Shown here piece after piece: positions 1 through 9,085 of a DNA stretch of 64,000 nt; position 1 is the stretch's first letter; each line of letters starts with the position of its first letter. The notes below the pieces were generated by a model. That model saw nothing but the letters and a program-made list of their open reading frames with translations, had not been told where the DNA came from and ran no database searches. This DNA comes from Pseudomonadota bacterium (GTDB lineage Bacteria; Pseudomonadota; Gammaproteobacteria; Burkholderiales; Ferrovaceae). Location: positions 1-64,000 of the forward strand of contig JAGWIJ010000002.1 of assembly GCA_028873535.1 (NCBI GenBank), read 5' to 3'. A program made the position numbers and the translations under genes.

Positions 1-2756
1 GGTCCTTGCGGAAAGTCTGCCGCCGCCGTCGCCAGCGCACGCAATGCCGCCGCATCGCTGTCCGGTGCCGCCAGCAGCAGCGGCAGCAGACGCCGCGCGA
101 GCGCCTCTGGCGCCGGCCAGGGTGGCAGGAAGGCCTCGTCATCGAGCCCGTCGATCTCGCGCTCGGGCAGCCGCAGGCCAAGGCGCTCGCGCAACAGGGT
201 CCGGCCGGGATGCTGCAGGAAGCGCGCCAGACGCTCGACCTCGACCACCTGCCACTCCGGGCCGGGCGGCGCCAGCGGCACTGCGAGGAAAGGCGACTGG
301 CTGGCACTGGTCAGGCTGGCATCGTCGATGTCGGCGGCCTCGAGGTCATCGTCGCCGGCGTCAGCGGCGCTGCCACCCGGTGTCGACAACAGCGCCGGCA
401 CCGCAGCGGCGCGCGCGCGCAGCGCCGCTGCGAGGTCGGCGCGGTGGCTGCGCGGCAGCCGGTCCACGGAGCCATCGAAATAGGCCTGGTCGAAAGGCTG
501 CAGCGGATGCTGGCAGACCAGACGGGCGCGCATGCGCTCGCGCTCGCGGCCGTCCGCGCCGGCAGGGCACAAGGCTGCCGCCAGGGTGTCGACCAGGTCG
601 GCGACCAGCACCGAGGGCGGGCGCTCGGCATTGTCGCGTGCGCTGCGTCCGCTGTAGCTCAGGTACAGGCCGTCGCGCGCGGCGAGCAGCAGGTCGAGGA
701 ACAGGTTGCGGTCATCGTCATGGCGCTGGCGGTCACCGGCCCTGGGGCTGCGCGCGATCAGGTCGAACTCCAGCGGACGCGCGGCGGCCGGGAACACGCC
801 GTCGTCGAGTCCCAGCACGCACACCATGCGGTAGGGGAGCGAACGCAGGCTGGGCAACGCCGCGAAGGTCACCGCCCCGCCCGGAACGCCGCCGCTGGCG
901 CCGCCCTGCAGGCGCTCGCGCAGGGCCTGCAGCAGCACCGGCACTTCGAGCGCGCCTGCCACACCGGCGTCGGCGAATTCGAGTGCATGTGCGCGCAGGT
1001 CGGCGCGCAGCGCAGCGCGCGCCGCCAGCCAGCCGCGCGCGTCGTCCAGGAATCCGACCATGGTGGCTTCGAGCAGATCCAGCCAGTCTGCTGGCGCCAG
1101 GGGCTGTGCCAGCCGCTGGCGCAGCGTGTCGATGCCGGCGAGGAATTCGTGCAGGCTGTTCAGCAGGTCGGGATCCGGGTAGCTGCCAGCCGCCGGCAGA
1201 CGTGCCTGCCAGGGCTGCTGCGCCCCTTCCGGCAGCGCGAAGTGCAGCCACAGGCGTTCCAGTCCGTCGCGCAGGCTGCTGCGTTCGGTGGCCGGCAGCC
1301 CCAGCGTGGCGCGGTGGCCGGCGTCCAGACCCCAGTGCACATCGGCGTCGCGCAGCAGGCCGGCCAGATCCTCCAGGGCGCCGTCCGCCAGGCCGAAGCG
1401 TGCGGCGACCGGCGGCTCCTGCAGCACGGCCAGCAGCCCCGACAGCGGCATGCGGCCGCTGGCGAACTCCAGCACGGCCAGCAGCGCACGCGCCATCGGA
1501 TTGGCAGCCGTCGCCGGCAGCCCGGTGATCGACCAGGGCAGCGCCAGCGGCCTCGGCGCGGTTCCGAACACCTGTTCGATCAGCGGCGCGGCCGCCAGCA
1601 GATCCGGCACCACCACCAGGATTTCATGCGGTGCCGGCGCGCCGGCGCCGGCAAGGCGGGTCAGCAGACAGTCGTGCAGCACTTCCAGTTCGCGCAGCAG
1701 GGAATGACAGCAGTGGATCTGCAGGCTGGCATCCGGGCCCGCCAGATCGGCCAGCGTTCCCGGAGCGGGATCGTGCAGGGCGTGCACGCCGTCCTGCAGC
1801 CGCGCGAGCAGCGACGCCGGAGCCTGGGCCGGCGCCGGGTCCGGCGGATCCAGTTCGTGCAGGTCGAAGCCCTCGTCGCGCGCCAGCAGCAAGGCCAGCC
1901 AGGTCTGGGTCTGGCGCCCCCAGGCCGACAGCAGCCGGTGGCCCACCTCGAGATGCGCGGCGTCGCCGCGCACCACGCGCCGCGCATGCTCGCGCTGGCT
2001 GGCGAGGTCGAACCAGAACTCGCGGCAGGGATTGAGCACGAAAAGCTCGATCTCTACGCGGCGCGACAGTCCGCACAGCAGTTCCAGGTAGAGCGGCGGC
2101 ATCGCAGGCACACAGAAGACGCGCACCACGCCAGGCAGTCCCGCCGGCGTCACGCCGCGCGCCAGCGCCGCCAGGAAGTCCTGCACCGGCGCGCGGCTGC
2201 TGCCCTGCGGCGCCGCCAGGCCGGCTTCGACCATGCGCCACAGCGCGGCCTGCCAGAGTTCGTCGGCACGCCCGTCGACGTCTTCGGCAGCCGTGGCGCG
2301 CACGCCGCCGCCCGACCAGGCAGCGAGCCAGTCGGGGCGGTAGGTCAGATACTGGTCGAACAGTCCGGCCAGACGGTCGGCCAGCGCGAAGCGCATGGCG
2401 GCATCCGCGCCCGCCAGCCAGCCAGCCAGGCGCGGATGCGCGCGCTCGTGTGCCAGCGTCGCCAGACAGGCGTCGATGCGCCAGCGCAGTGTCGCCGGAT
2501 CGTAGGGTGAACGCTCCGCGACGTCGGGCAACAGCGCGCCGATCTGGCGCCACAGCCACTGCGCCAGGAAGGCGAACTCGATCTGGGCGCACACGCCGTG
2601 CCGGTCGGCCACGGCCAGCGCCAGGCGCTGGCGGATCGCCGCGCTGGGGACCAGCACGGTGGCCGCCGCGAACGGGTCGCCGTCGGGCTGCATCAGGCTT
2701 TCCAGCAGCCGGTCTTCAAGCAGCTCGAAGCGTGTGGCGGAAATCAGGGTGAGCAT
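1..2756 (-). CDS. recC: RecC, exonuclease V gamma subunit (partial)
   Basis: Reading leftward from an ATG at 2756, an uninterrupted frame of about 918 codons runs off the left edge, so the C-terminus is missing (E. coli RecC has about 1120 residues). The N-terminus reads MLTLISATRFELLEDRLLES and is followed by long stretches typical of RecC, including the segment VCVLGLDDGVFP, the RecC counterpart of a helicase-like motif. RecC is the Chi-recognition subunit of RecBCD, the helicase-nuclease that processes double-strand ends in the cytoplasm; recB and recD would be expected beyond the left edge. The several long frames on the opposite strand here are GC-driven shadows. Family assignment is confident. 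Confidence 0.9.
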   Translation of the reverse strand, partial: MLTLISATRFELLEDRLLESLMQPDGDPFAAATVLVPSAAIRQRLALAVADRHGVCAQIEFAFLAQWLWRQIGALLPDVAERSPYDPATLRWRIDACLATLAHERAHPRLAGWLAGADAAMRFALADRLAGLFDQYLTYRPDWLAAWSGGGVRATAAEDVDGRADELWQAALWRMVEAGLAAPQGSSRAPVQDFLAALARGVTPAGLPGVVRVFCVPAMPPLYLELLCGLSRRVEIELFVLNPCREFWFDLASQREHARRVVRGDAAHLEVGHRLLSAWGRQTQTWLALLLARDEGFDLHELDPPDPAPAQAPASLLARLQDGVHALHDPAPGTLADLAGPDASLQIHCCHSLLRELEVLHDCLLTRLAGAGAPAPHEILVVVPDLLAAAPLIEQVFGTAPRPLALPWSITGLPATAANPMARALLAVLEFASGRMPLSGLLAVLQEPPVAARFGLADGALEDLAGLLRDADVHWGLDAGHRATLGLPATERSSLRDGLERLWLHFALPEGAQQPWQARLPAAGSYPDPDLLNSLHEFLAGIDTLRQRLAQPLAPADWLDLLEATMVGFLDDARGWLAARAALRADLRAHALEFADAGVAGALEVPVLLQALRERLQGGASGGVPGGAVTFAALPSLRSLPYRMVCVLGLDDGVFPAAARPLEFDLIARSPRAGDRQRHDDDRNLFLDLLLAARDGLYLSYSGRSARDNAERPPSVLVADLVDTLAAALCPAGADGRERERMRARLVCQHPLQPFDQAYFDGSVDRLPRSHRADLAAALRARAAAVPALLSTPGGSAADAGDDDLEAADIDDASLTSASQSPFLAVPLAPPGPEWQVVEVERLARFLQHPGRTLLRERLGLRLPEREIDGLDDEAFLPPWPAPEALARRLLPLLLAAPDSDAAALRALATAAADFPQG

Positions 2757-2927
2757 CAGGTCGGGCGGATCCGGCAGCGTGCGGATGTCCTGGCAGGGAT
2801 GGCGACAGCGATCTTAGCAGGCCGGCGCCGGCAGGCCGAAAGCACGATCGACGGCATCGGCACGCTCTGGCATCCTGCACGCGTGGCGCGCGCGGTGTGC
2901 GCACGATGGCAGCGGAGTGGCGCAAGC

Positions 2928-3224
2928 ATGAGTCTGAGCGAAGAACTGGCAAGGCTGGAGACCCTGTTCCGCAGCGGCGGTCTCAACGAGCAGGAATTCA
3001 ACGCTGCCAAGGCGCGCGTGATCGCCGACGCCGAATGCCGTGCGCCGCTGCGCCTGCGCCGCAGCCGCGACGACCGCTGGATCGCCGGGGTCTGCGGCGG
3101 CTTCGCCAAGGCCACCGGCACCGAGTCCTGGATGTGGCGCCTGCTGCTGGTGCTGCTGTTCCTGGTGGGCGGCGCCGGCGTGGTGCTCTACGTGCTGCTG
3201 TGGATCTTCGAACCCGAGGAATGA
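2928..3224 (+). CDS. Small PspC-domain membrane protein
   Basis: 98-residue protein starting at ATG 2928. The first about 40 residues resemble a short SHOCT-like helical segment (SLSEELARLETLF ... LNEQEFNAAKARV). The second half is a PspC domain: DDRWIAGVCGGFAKATG, then a single hydrophobic segment (LLLVLLFLVGGAGVVLYVLL) ending WIFEPEE. PspC proteins are inner-membrane factors associated with the phage-shock envelope stress response, but free-standing PspC proteins such as this one are not well understood. No pspA/B/F genes are nearby. It is divergent from recC and convergent with yigZ, probably a single-gene unit. Confidence 0.8.
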   Translation: MSLSEELARLETLFRSGGLNEQEFNAAKARVIADAECRAPLRLRRSRDDRWIAGVCGGFAKATGTESWMWRLLLVLLFLVGGAGVVLYVLLWIFEPEE

Positions 3225-3249
3225 GCGGTCGCCTGCCCGCACGTGGCGC

Positions 3250-3864
3250 TCAGCCGGGACGCGCCGCGCCTTCGCCAGGCTGCTGATCCCACACCACGCG
3301 TCCCTGGCCGGTCTCGTTGAGCTGCGCCACCAGCGCCGCCGCGTCGGGTGCGCGCATCACGAAGCGGAAGCGCACGTCGTCGGCATGCTCCACCACCACG
3401 CTCTCGGCACCGCCGTGCGCAAGTGCACGCCGCAACAGGCCCTCCATGGCATATGGCACCCGGCACGCCAGCGCGCAGCGCGCGACGATCGGCACCTTCT
3501 CGGCGCCCAGCAGCGCCTGCGCGACGGCGTCGGTGTAGGCACGCACCAGGCCGCCGGCGCCCAGCTTGATGCCGCCGTAGTAGCGCACCACCGTCGCCAG
3601 CACGCCATCGAGATCCTGGTGACGCAGCACCTCCAGCATCGGACGTCCCGCCGTGCCGCCGGGCTCGCCGTCGTCGACGGCGGCCGACTGGCCGCCGGCC
3701 AGCAGCGCCCAGCAGATATGGGTGGCCTGCGGATGCTGCTGCCACAGGCGATGCACCGCCTGCTGGGCCGCGGCACGATCGGGCATGGCCTGCACGCAGC
3801 CCAGGAAACGGCTCTTGCGGATCAGCAGCTCGCTGTGCGCCGGGCTTGCGAGAGTGGAAGGCAT
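3250..3864 (-). CDS. yigZ: YigZ/IMPACT (UPF0029) family protein
   Basis: 204 residues from ATG 3864; an in-frame ATG six codons upstream (3882) is the alternative, and neither has a clear ribosome binding site. The two IMPACT signatures are present: DDGEPGGTAGRPML near residue 65 and VRYYGGIKLGAGGLVRAYTD near residue 90. The protein has the usual two-domain length of the bacterial family. IMPACT proteins have an RNase PH/EF-G domain IV-like fold; eukaryotic members modulate the Gcn2 pathway, and the bacterial role is poorly defined. It is followed on the same strand by nothing related; the gene upstream encodes a PLP enzyme 49 bases away. Confidence 0.88.
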   Translation of the reverse strand: MPSTLASPAHSELLIRKSRFLGCVQAMPDRAAAQQAVHRLWQQHPQATHICWALLAGGQSAAVDDGEPGGTAGRPMLEVLRHQDLDGVLATVVRYYGGIKLGAGGLVRAYTDAVAQALLGAEKVPIVARCALACRVPYAMEGLLRRALAHGGAESVVVEHADDVRFRFVMRAPDAAALVAQLNETGQGRVVWDQQPGEGAARPG

Positions 3865-3913
3865 GGCCGGAATCTGCCGCATCCGCCGCCGGCTGGCAAG
3901 ACAGGCAGCGCCC

Positions 3914-5077
3914 TCAGGGGCCGAGCTGCGTCACGGCGGCGGCGATGCGGTCCAGCGCCTGATCGAGCAGTGCGCGACGGACGCCGAAGTTGAGGCGTGC
4001 AAAGCCGGCCTGACCGAACTGCCGCCCCGGCGACAGCGCCACGCCATGCGCCAGGAAGTGCGCAGCCGGATCGTCGAGCCCCAGCGCCGTGCAGTCCAGC
4101 CAGGCCAGATAGGTGGCCTCGAGACCGTCGCAGCGGATGCCGGGCAAGGCGGACAGCCGCGCCAGCAGATGGTCCCGGTTGGCGCGCAGATAGGCCAGCA
4201 GTTCCTGCCGCCACGGCTCGCCGTCGCGCAGCGCGGCGAGGGTCGCGACCGCACCGAACAGGGAAGGCTCGGGAATGGTGGCATGCAGATCACGCGCCAG
4301 CGCCCGGCGCAGGCCGGCATCCTCGGCCACCGCCCAGGCCAGGCTGCAGCCGGCAAAATTGAAGGTCTTGCTGAGCGACATCAGGGTCACCGTGCGCCGC
4401 CCGATCTCGCGGCCAAGGCTGGCCACCGGGATGTGCCGCAGACCGGTCTCGAGCACCAGGCCGGCGTGGATCTCGTCCGAACACAGCAGCAGGTCATGGC
4501 GGCAGCAGAAGTCGGCAAGCTGCTGCAGCTCGGCGCGCCGGAACACGGTACCGCCCGGGTTGTGCGGGTTCGCCAGCATCAGCAGACGAGTACCCGGCAG
4601 CACGTGGCGATCGAGTTCATCCCAGGGCAGGATCCAGCGCCCGCCGTCGAGCACCATCGGCAGTTCGGCGAAGGGCCGCGGCGCCTGCTCGGCTGCAAGG
4701 CGCAGGTGATGGTAGACCGGCCGGGGCATCAGGACCGGCTGCCCGGGCTCGGTCAGGCCGCGCACCGCGGCGTGCAGGCCACTGACCACGCCGGGCAGGA
4801 ACACCAGCCATTCGGGGTCGATCTTCCAGCCATAGGCTCGCGCCAGATATGCGGTGATCGCCTCGCGCAGCTCGGCATGGGCACTGGCATAGCCGAACAC
4901 CCCGTGGGCGACCCGGGCCGCCAGCGCGTCGACCACGCAGGGTGGCGAACGGAAATCCATGTCGGCCACCCACAAGGGGATGACGTCGCGTCCGCGGTAG
5001 TGCCGCCAGCGCAGCGAATCGCTGGCGCCGAGGTCAAGCTGAAGATCGAAGGGCGAAACGGGTTCTGGGTCGGGCAC
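3914..5077 (-). CDS. patB: PatB/MalY-type PLP-dependent C-S lyase / aminotransferase
   Basis: 387 residues from a GTG start at 5077. A fold-type I aminotransferase: N-terminal WVADMDFRSPPCVVDAL is the characteristic MalY/PatB opening, followed by the ANPHNPGGTVF substrate/cofactor loop and the PLP lysine in TLMSLSKTFNFAG. Members cleave cystathionine or related thioethers to homocysteine/cysteine, pyruvate and ammonia; MalY additionally represses maltose genes in enterics. Here no methionine or maltose gene is adjacent, so beta-C-S lyase is the safest call. It lies 10 bases downstream of the PAS-GGDEF-EAL gene on the same strand and could be co-transcribed with it. Confidence 0.88.
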   Translation of the reverse strand: MPDPEPVSPFDLQLDLGASDSLRWRHYRGRDVIPLWVADMDFRSPPCVVDALAARVAHGVFGYASAHAELREAITAYLARAYGWKIDPEWLVFLPGVVSGLHAAVRGLTEPGQPVLMPRPVYHHLRLAAEQAPRPFAELPMVLDGGRWILPWDELDRHVLPGTRLLMLANPHNPGGTVFRRAELQQLADFCCRHDLLLCSDEIHAGLVLETGLRHIPVASLGREIGRRTVTLMSLSKTFNFAGCSLAWAVAEDAGLRRALARDLHATIPEPSLFGAVATLAALRDGEPWRQELLAYLRANRDHLLARLSALPGIRCDGLEATYLAWLDCTALGLDDPAAHFLAHGVALSPGRQFGQAGFARLNFGVRRALLDQALDRIAAAVTQLGP

Positions 5078-5086
5078 GGCGTCGCA

Positions 5087-8000
5087 TCAGGCTGAAGGCA
5101 GGGCGATTCCTGCCGTCCGATTATCCGGCATGGCGGCAGCAGGCGCGAGCGGCTGCGGACCACCATAGCGGTAGCCTTGCGCATGCGTCACGCCGAGCGC
5201 GCGCACGGCACGGTCCTGGGCGTCGGTCTCGATGCCCTTGGCCACCGCCGGCACCCCCAGCACGCGCGCCACTTCCAGACATCCGCGCAGCACGGCGCGA
5301 TCCAGCGCCGTGCCCGGCAGGCAGGCGCACAGCAGGCGGTCGATCTTCACCAGATCCACCGGAAAATTGCGCAGATAGCCGAACGCCGCAGTGGCACCGG
5401 CAAAGTCGTCGATGGCGATGCGGGCGCCGGCGCCATGCAGCACGACCGCCAGGGCGCGCGCGGCGTCCAGGTCGGTCAGCACCGCCTCCTCGGACATCTC
5501 GAAGCACAGCCGTCGCGCCGCCTTCGGCGCCGCGCCCAGCCAGTTGCCGACGTCCTCGCGGAATGCGGCATCGCCGATGGTCTGCACCGACAGGTTGAGC
5601 GAAGCGCGTCCGTCGACGCCCCAGGGGCCTTCGCCGCGTTCCAGCAGGCGGATGACCTCGCGCACCACCCAGCGGTCGATGCGTGCCAGCAGGTGGAAGC
5701 GCTCGGCCGGTGGCAGGAATCCCCCCGGGAAACTCAGGTTGCCGAACTCGTCGCGCAGGCGCAGCAGCACCTCCCAGCCGAGCGCCGGCGCGCCATCGAC
5801 CAGGGTCTCCACCGGCTGCGCGTGCAGCACGAAGGCGTCGTCCTCGAGCGCCTGTTCGAGCCGGGTCGACCACGAACGCACCACGCGGTGGCGCGCGTGG
5901 TTGCGTTCGGACTCCCGCCACTGGTGGACGCGATTGCGTCCGGCTTCCTTGGCCGCGTAGCAGGCCTGGTCGGCCGCTTCGAGCAGCGCGTTGACGTCGC
6001 GCCAGCGGCCATCCAGCGGAACCAGGCCGATGCTGGCGCCAACGCGGAAGCGGCGCCCCTCGAAGTGGAAGCGATAGCCTTCCATGTCGGCGCACATCTG
6101 TTCACCCAGCCGGCGCGCCTGTTCCAGCGTGCGCTGGCGCACGATCACACCGAATTCGTCGCCGCCCAGACGTGCCACCACGTCGTCCTGGCGCACGCTG
6201 AAGCGGAACATGGCGGCGATCTGCCGCAGGATCTGGTCGCCGACCAGGTGGCCGCAGTTGTCATTGAGCAGCTTGAACTGGTCGAGGTCGATGTACATCA
6301 CCGCATCGCCAGCGCCGGCCTCGCCCGGGCCGGCGGCCTTGCGTTCAGCCAGCAGGCCGGCCAGGCGGCTCTCGAAATCGGCGCGGTTGGACAGGTCGGT
6401 CAAGGCGTCGTGGGTGGCGCGGTAGGCCACGTCGCGCGCCACGCGCCGCTGCTCGCTGACGTCGCGGAACACCAGCACGGTGCCGATGGCGTCGCCGTCC
6501 TCGTTGCAGATCGGCGCGATCGAATCCTCCACCGCGTGTTCGCGCCTGCCGCGCGCGACCAGCAGCGTATTGCGCGCCAGCCCGACGATCTTGCCTTCGC
6601 GCAGTGTGCGCGCCACGGGATCGGCCAGGGGTGAGCGGTCGACCTCCTCGATCGCGCGATAGACCAGCCCCAGGGCCTTGCCCTGTGCCGCTTCCCTGTC
6701 CCAGCCGGTCAGGGTCTCGGCCACCGGGTTGAGCCAGTTCACGCAACCGGCGGTATCGGTGGTGATCACGGCATCGCCGATCGAGGCCAGGGTCACCTGC
6801 AGCAGTTCACGACTGGCCGACAGCTCCTGCTCCATGCGCCGACGCGCGGTGATGTCCTGCACCGCGCCGACCAGACGCACCACCCGGCCATGTTCGGCCT
6901 CGACCGTGCCGACCGTGCGTGCCCAGAAGCGGCGGCCGGAAGCCGCCACCATCGGCAGTTCCAGATCCCACGGCGCGCCGAAGTCGGTGGCCTCGCGCAC
7001 GGCCTGCTCGATCACGGCGCGGCACTCGGGGGCGTGGAATTCCAGGAACACGTCCAGGGTCAGCGTGGACCCCGGCTCCACGTCGTGCAGACGGCAGGTC
7101 TCGTCGGACCACTGCACGCGTTCCGTGAGCACATCGATCTCGAAGCCGCCGACGCCGGCCACCGCACCGGTCCTGGCCAGGAAGGACTGGCTGGCGCGCA
7201 GCGCGGCTTCCGCCTGGCGGCGTGCACTGATGTCGGTGAACAGCCACAGCGTCTCGTCGCCATTGGGGTCGAAGGTGATCGCACGCGCCTCCACCCACAG
7301 CTGGCGGCCGTCGGCATGCAGCGCGGCGATCTCGCCGCGGAAGCGTCCTTCGGCGCGGAAGCCGGCGTAGGCGGCCGCGCCGATCTCCAGGTAGTCCTGC
7401 TCGAAGGCAAACAGGGTGCGCGTGGGCATGCCGGTCAGGTCATCGCGCGGATACCCGAACACGCGCGACATGCCGGAACTCACCCAGATCAGGGTCTGGT
7501 TGCGGATGCGTGCAATGCCCAGCAGGTCGCTGTCGATGATGGCGCGCTGCTGCGCATTGACCTGCTGCAGGGCACGTTCGGCTTCACGCTTGAGCGTGAT
7601 GTCGAACAGCACCACGTGCAGGGCGCGCAGCGCCCCGTCGGCATCGCGCTCGGCAGCGGCGGTGATGCGCACCCAGCGCCCAGGCGGACGGCGCGCAGGC
7701 AGGAAGACATCGAGGGGGCCGAGTTCGGCGCCCGGCGCCAGAACGTCGAGCGCCTGATGCCAGCGCTGGCGCGCCTCGGGTACCAGCAGGTCAGGCAGGC
7801 GCCGCTGGCCGACCAGCGCCTCGGCATCCTGGCCCAGCCAGCCCAGGGCGGTGCCGTTGACGCGCTGGATCAGGCCGGCCGCGTCGAGCGACAGGTAACC
7901 ACAAGGCGCTGCATCATACAGGCGCGCGAGGTCGGCCTTGCTCGCGGCCAACACTTCTTCCAGCGCCTTGTTCCTCAGCACCTGCCGTTCCAGCGCCTGC

Positions 8001-8206
8001 TGCGCGAGCATGCGGCCACGCAGCAGCCACAGCAGCGGAACCACGGCCAGCAGCAGCACGGCCAGCCAGGCCGGTCCGGCCACCAGCAGCCAGACGCCCG
8101 CCACCAGCAGTGCCGCAGTGGCGGTCCACGCCGCGACCGGACGCAAGTGTGCGTGATCGGTGCTGCTGGCGGCCTGCAGCGGGTCTGGCATGGGAGAAGA
8201 CGGCAT
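5087..8206 (-). CDS. Membrane-associated PAS-GGDEF-EAL cyclic-di-GMP protein
   Basis: About 1039 residues from ATG 8206 (an upstream GTG at 8239 and ATG at 8191 are alternatives; no strong Shine-Dalgarno decides). Two adjacent N-terminal hydrophobic stretches (about residues 25-60) suggest a membrane hairpin. About four PAS/PAC modules follow (roughly 90-600), then a GGDEF domain with intact RLGGDEFGV near residue 680 and an EAL domain starting at WEVLLR near 810. In the EAL domain the signature is EVL, and the loop usually reading DDFGTGYSS is DDFAGATAAF. Other metal/general-base positions (SLNLS, FEMSEE, KID, AKGIE, QGYRY) are retained. Diguanylate cyclase activity is likely; phosphodiesterase activity is uncertain. 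The ligand sensed is unknown. Confidence 0.9.
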   Translation of the reverse strand: MPSSPMPDPLQAASSTDHAHLRPVAAWTATAALLVAGVWLLVAGPAWLAVLLLAVVPLLWLLRGRMLAQQALERQVLRNKALEEVLAASKADLARLYDAAPCGYLSLDAAGLIQRVNGTALGWLGQDAEALVGQRRLPDLLVPEARQRWHQALDVLAPGAELGPLDVFLPARRPPGRWVRITAAAERDADGALRALHVVLFDITLKREAERALQQVNAQQRAIIDSDLLGIARIRNQTLIWVSSGMSRVFGYPRDDLTGMPTRTLFAFEQDYLEIGAAAYAGFRAEGRFRGEIAALHADGRQLWVEARAITFDPNGDETLWLFTDISARRQAEAALRASQSFLARTGAVAGVGGFEIDVLTERVQWSDETCRLHDVEPGSTLTLDVFLEFHAPECRAVIEQAVREATDFGAPWDLELPMVAASGRRFWARTVGTVEAEHGRVVRLVGAVQDITARRRMEQELSASRELLQVTLASIGDAVITTDTAGCVNWLNPVAETLTGWDREAAQGKALGLVYRAIEEVDRSPLADPVARTLREGKIVGLARNTLLVARGRREHAVEDSIAPICNEDGDAIGTVLVFRDVSEQRRVARDVAYRATHDALTDLSNRADFESRLAGLLAERKAAGPGEAGAGDAVMYIDLDQFKLLNDNCGHLVGDQILRQIAAMFRFSVRQDDVVARLGGDEFGVIVRQRTLEQARRLGEQMCADMEGYRFHFEGRRFRVGASIGLVPLDGRWRDVNALLEAADQACYAAKEAGRNRVHQWRESERNHARHRVVRSWSTRLEQALEDDAFVLHAQPVETLVDGAPALGWEVLLRLRDEFGNLSFPGGFLPPAERFHLLARIDRWVVREVIRLLERGEGPWGVDGRASLNLSVQTIGDAAFREDVGNWLGAAPKAARRLCFEMSEEAVLTDLDAARALAVVLHGAGARIAIDDFAGATAAFGYLRNFPVDLVKIDRLLCACLPGTALDRAVLRGCLEVARVLGVPAVAKGIETDAQDRAVRALGVTHAQGYRYGGPQPLAPAAAMPDNRTAGIALPSA

Positions 8207-8299
8207 CTGATGTTGGCGACGGACTGGTGGGAATTCCACGCTATCCCGACATCAACGGCTGCCATGCCGCAAACCTTGACCCGACGCAGGTTTTCTCAA

Positions 8300-9085
8300 T
8301 CAGCCAGTGTCGCCGCCGCCGACCGGCAGCACCGTCCCGGTGATGTAGGACGACGCTTCCGAGGCCAGGAACAGGATCGGCGCAATCTGTTCCTCGAGGG
8401 TGCCGTAGCGGTGCATCAGGCTGCTTGCCAGCGTCTGATCGACGATGGCCTGGTACCAGCGCCGCTCGCGTGCGGACGGCATACCGGGATGGCGCGGGAT
8501 GCGCCGCTGCGGTGCCTCGGTGCCCCCGGGCGCCGTGGCATTGATGCGGATGCCGTGGTGGGCGTGCTCCATGGCCAGCGAAGCGGTGAGCGCATTGACA
8601 CCACCCTTGGCGGCCGCATAGGGCACCCGGTGAATGCTGCGGGTGGCAATCGACGAGACATTGACGATGGTGCCGCGCCGGCGCCGGATCATGGACGGGA
8701 GCACTGCGCGGCAGCACCACAGCGTGGGGAACAGCGAGCGCCGGATCTCGCGCTCGATCTCGTCCTCCTGGTAGTGCTCGAAGGGCTTGGTCCAGATCGT
8801 GCCGCCGACATTGTTGATCAGCACGTCGACGCGCCGGAAGACGCCCAGGGCGTGCGCCACCATCGCCTCGGCGCCGGCGAAGGTCTCCAGGTCGGCCTCG
8901 AACGCCAGCACCTGCCCAGCGCCCGCTCCGGCAGGCCCGGCAAGGTCGTGCACCAGGGGCGAGCGGTCCACCGCCAGCACCGTGCCGCCCTCGGCTGCCA
9001 CGGCGGCAGCGACGCCGTGCCCGATGCCCTGCGCCGCCCCGGTGACGATCACAGTAAGGTCCCGGAAGCGCGCTGGCGCGCTCAT
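8300..9085 (-). CDS. benD: Benzoate cis-diol dehydrogenase (BenD, SDR family)
   Basis: 261 residues from ATG 9085, whose ATGA overlaps the benC stop codon. Classical short-chain dehydrogenase: VIVTGAAQGIG cofactor motif near residue 12, INNVGG, the catalytic Ser in NVSSIATRS, and YAAAKGG giving Tyr and Lys. BenD oxidises and decarboxylates 1,6-dihydroxycyclohexa-2,4-diene-1-carboxylate to catechol with NAD+. Last gene of benABCD. The family is broad, but position directly after a benzoate dioxygenase reductase and the ALxF-type substrate region make BenD the best call. The 60 bases after it contain no convincing terminator. Confidence 0.92.
   Translation of the reverse strand: MSAPARFRDLTVIVTGAAQGIGHGVAAAVAAEGGTVLAVDRSPLVHDLAGPAGAGAGQVLAFEADLETFAGAEAMVAHALGVFRRVDVLINNVGGTIWTKPFEHYQEDEIEREIRRSLFPTLWCCRAVLPSMIRRRRGTIVNVSSIATRSIHRVPYAAAKGGVNALTASLAMEHAHHGIRINATAPGGTEAPQRRIPRHPGMPSARERRWYQAIVDQTLASSLMHRYGTLEEQIAPILFLASEASSYITGTVLPVGGGDTG

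Noticed and set aside
6-2510. Very long forward-strand frame opposite recC
   Set aside because: Arg/Gln/Ala-rich low-complexity translation with no recognisable domain; it is the GC-driven shadow of recC on the other strand.
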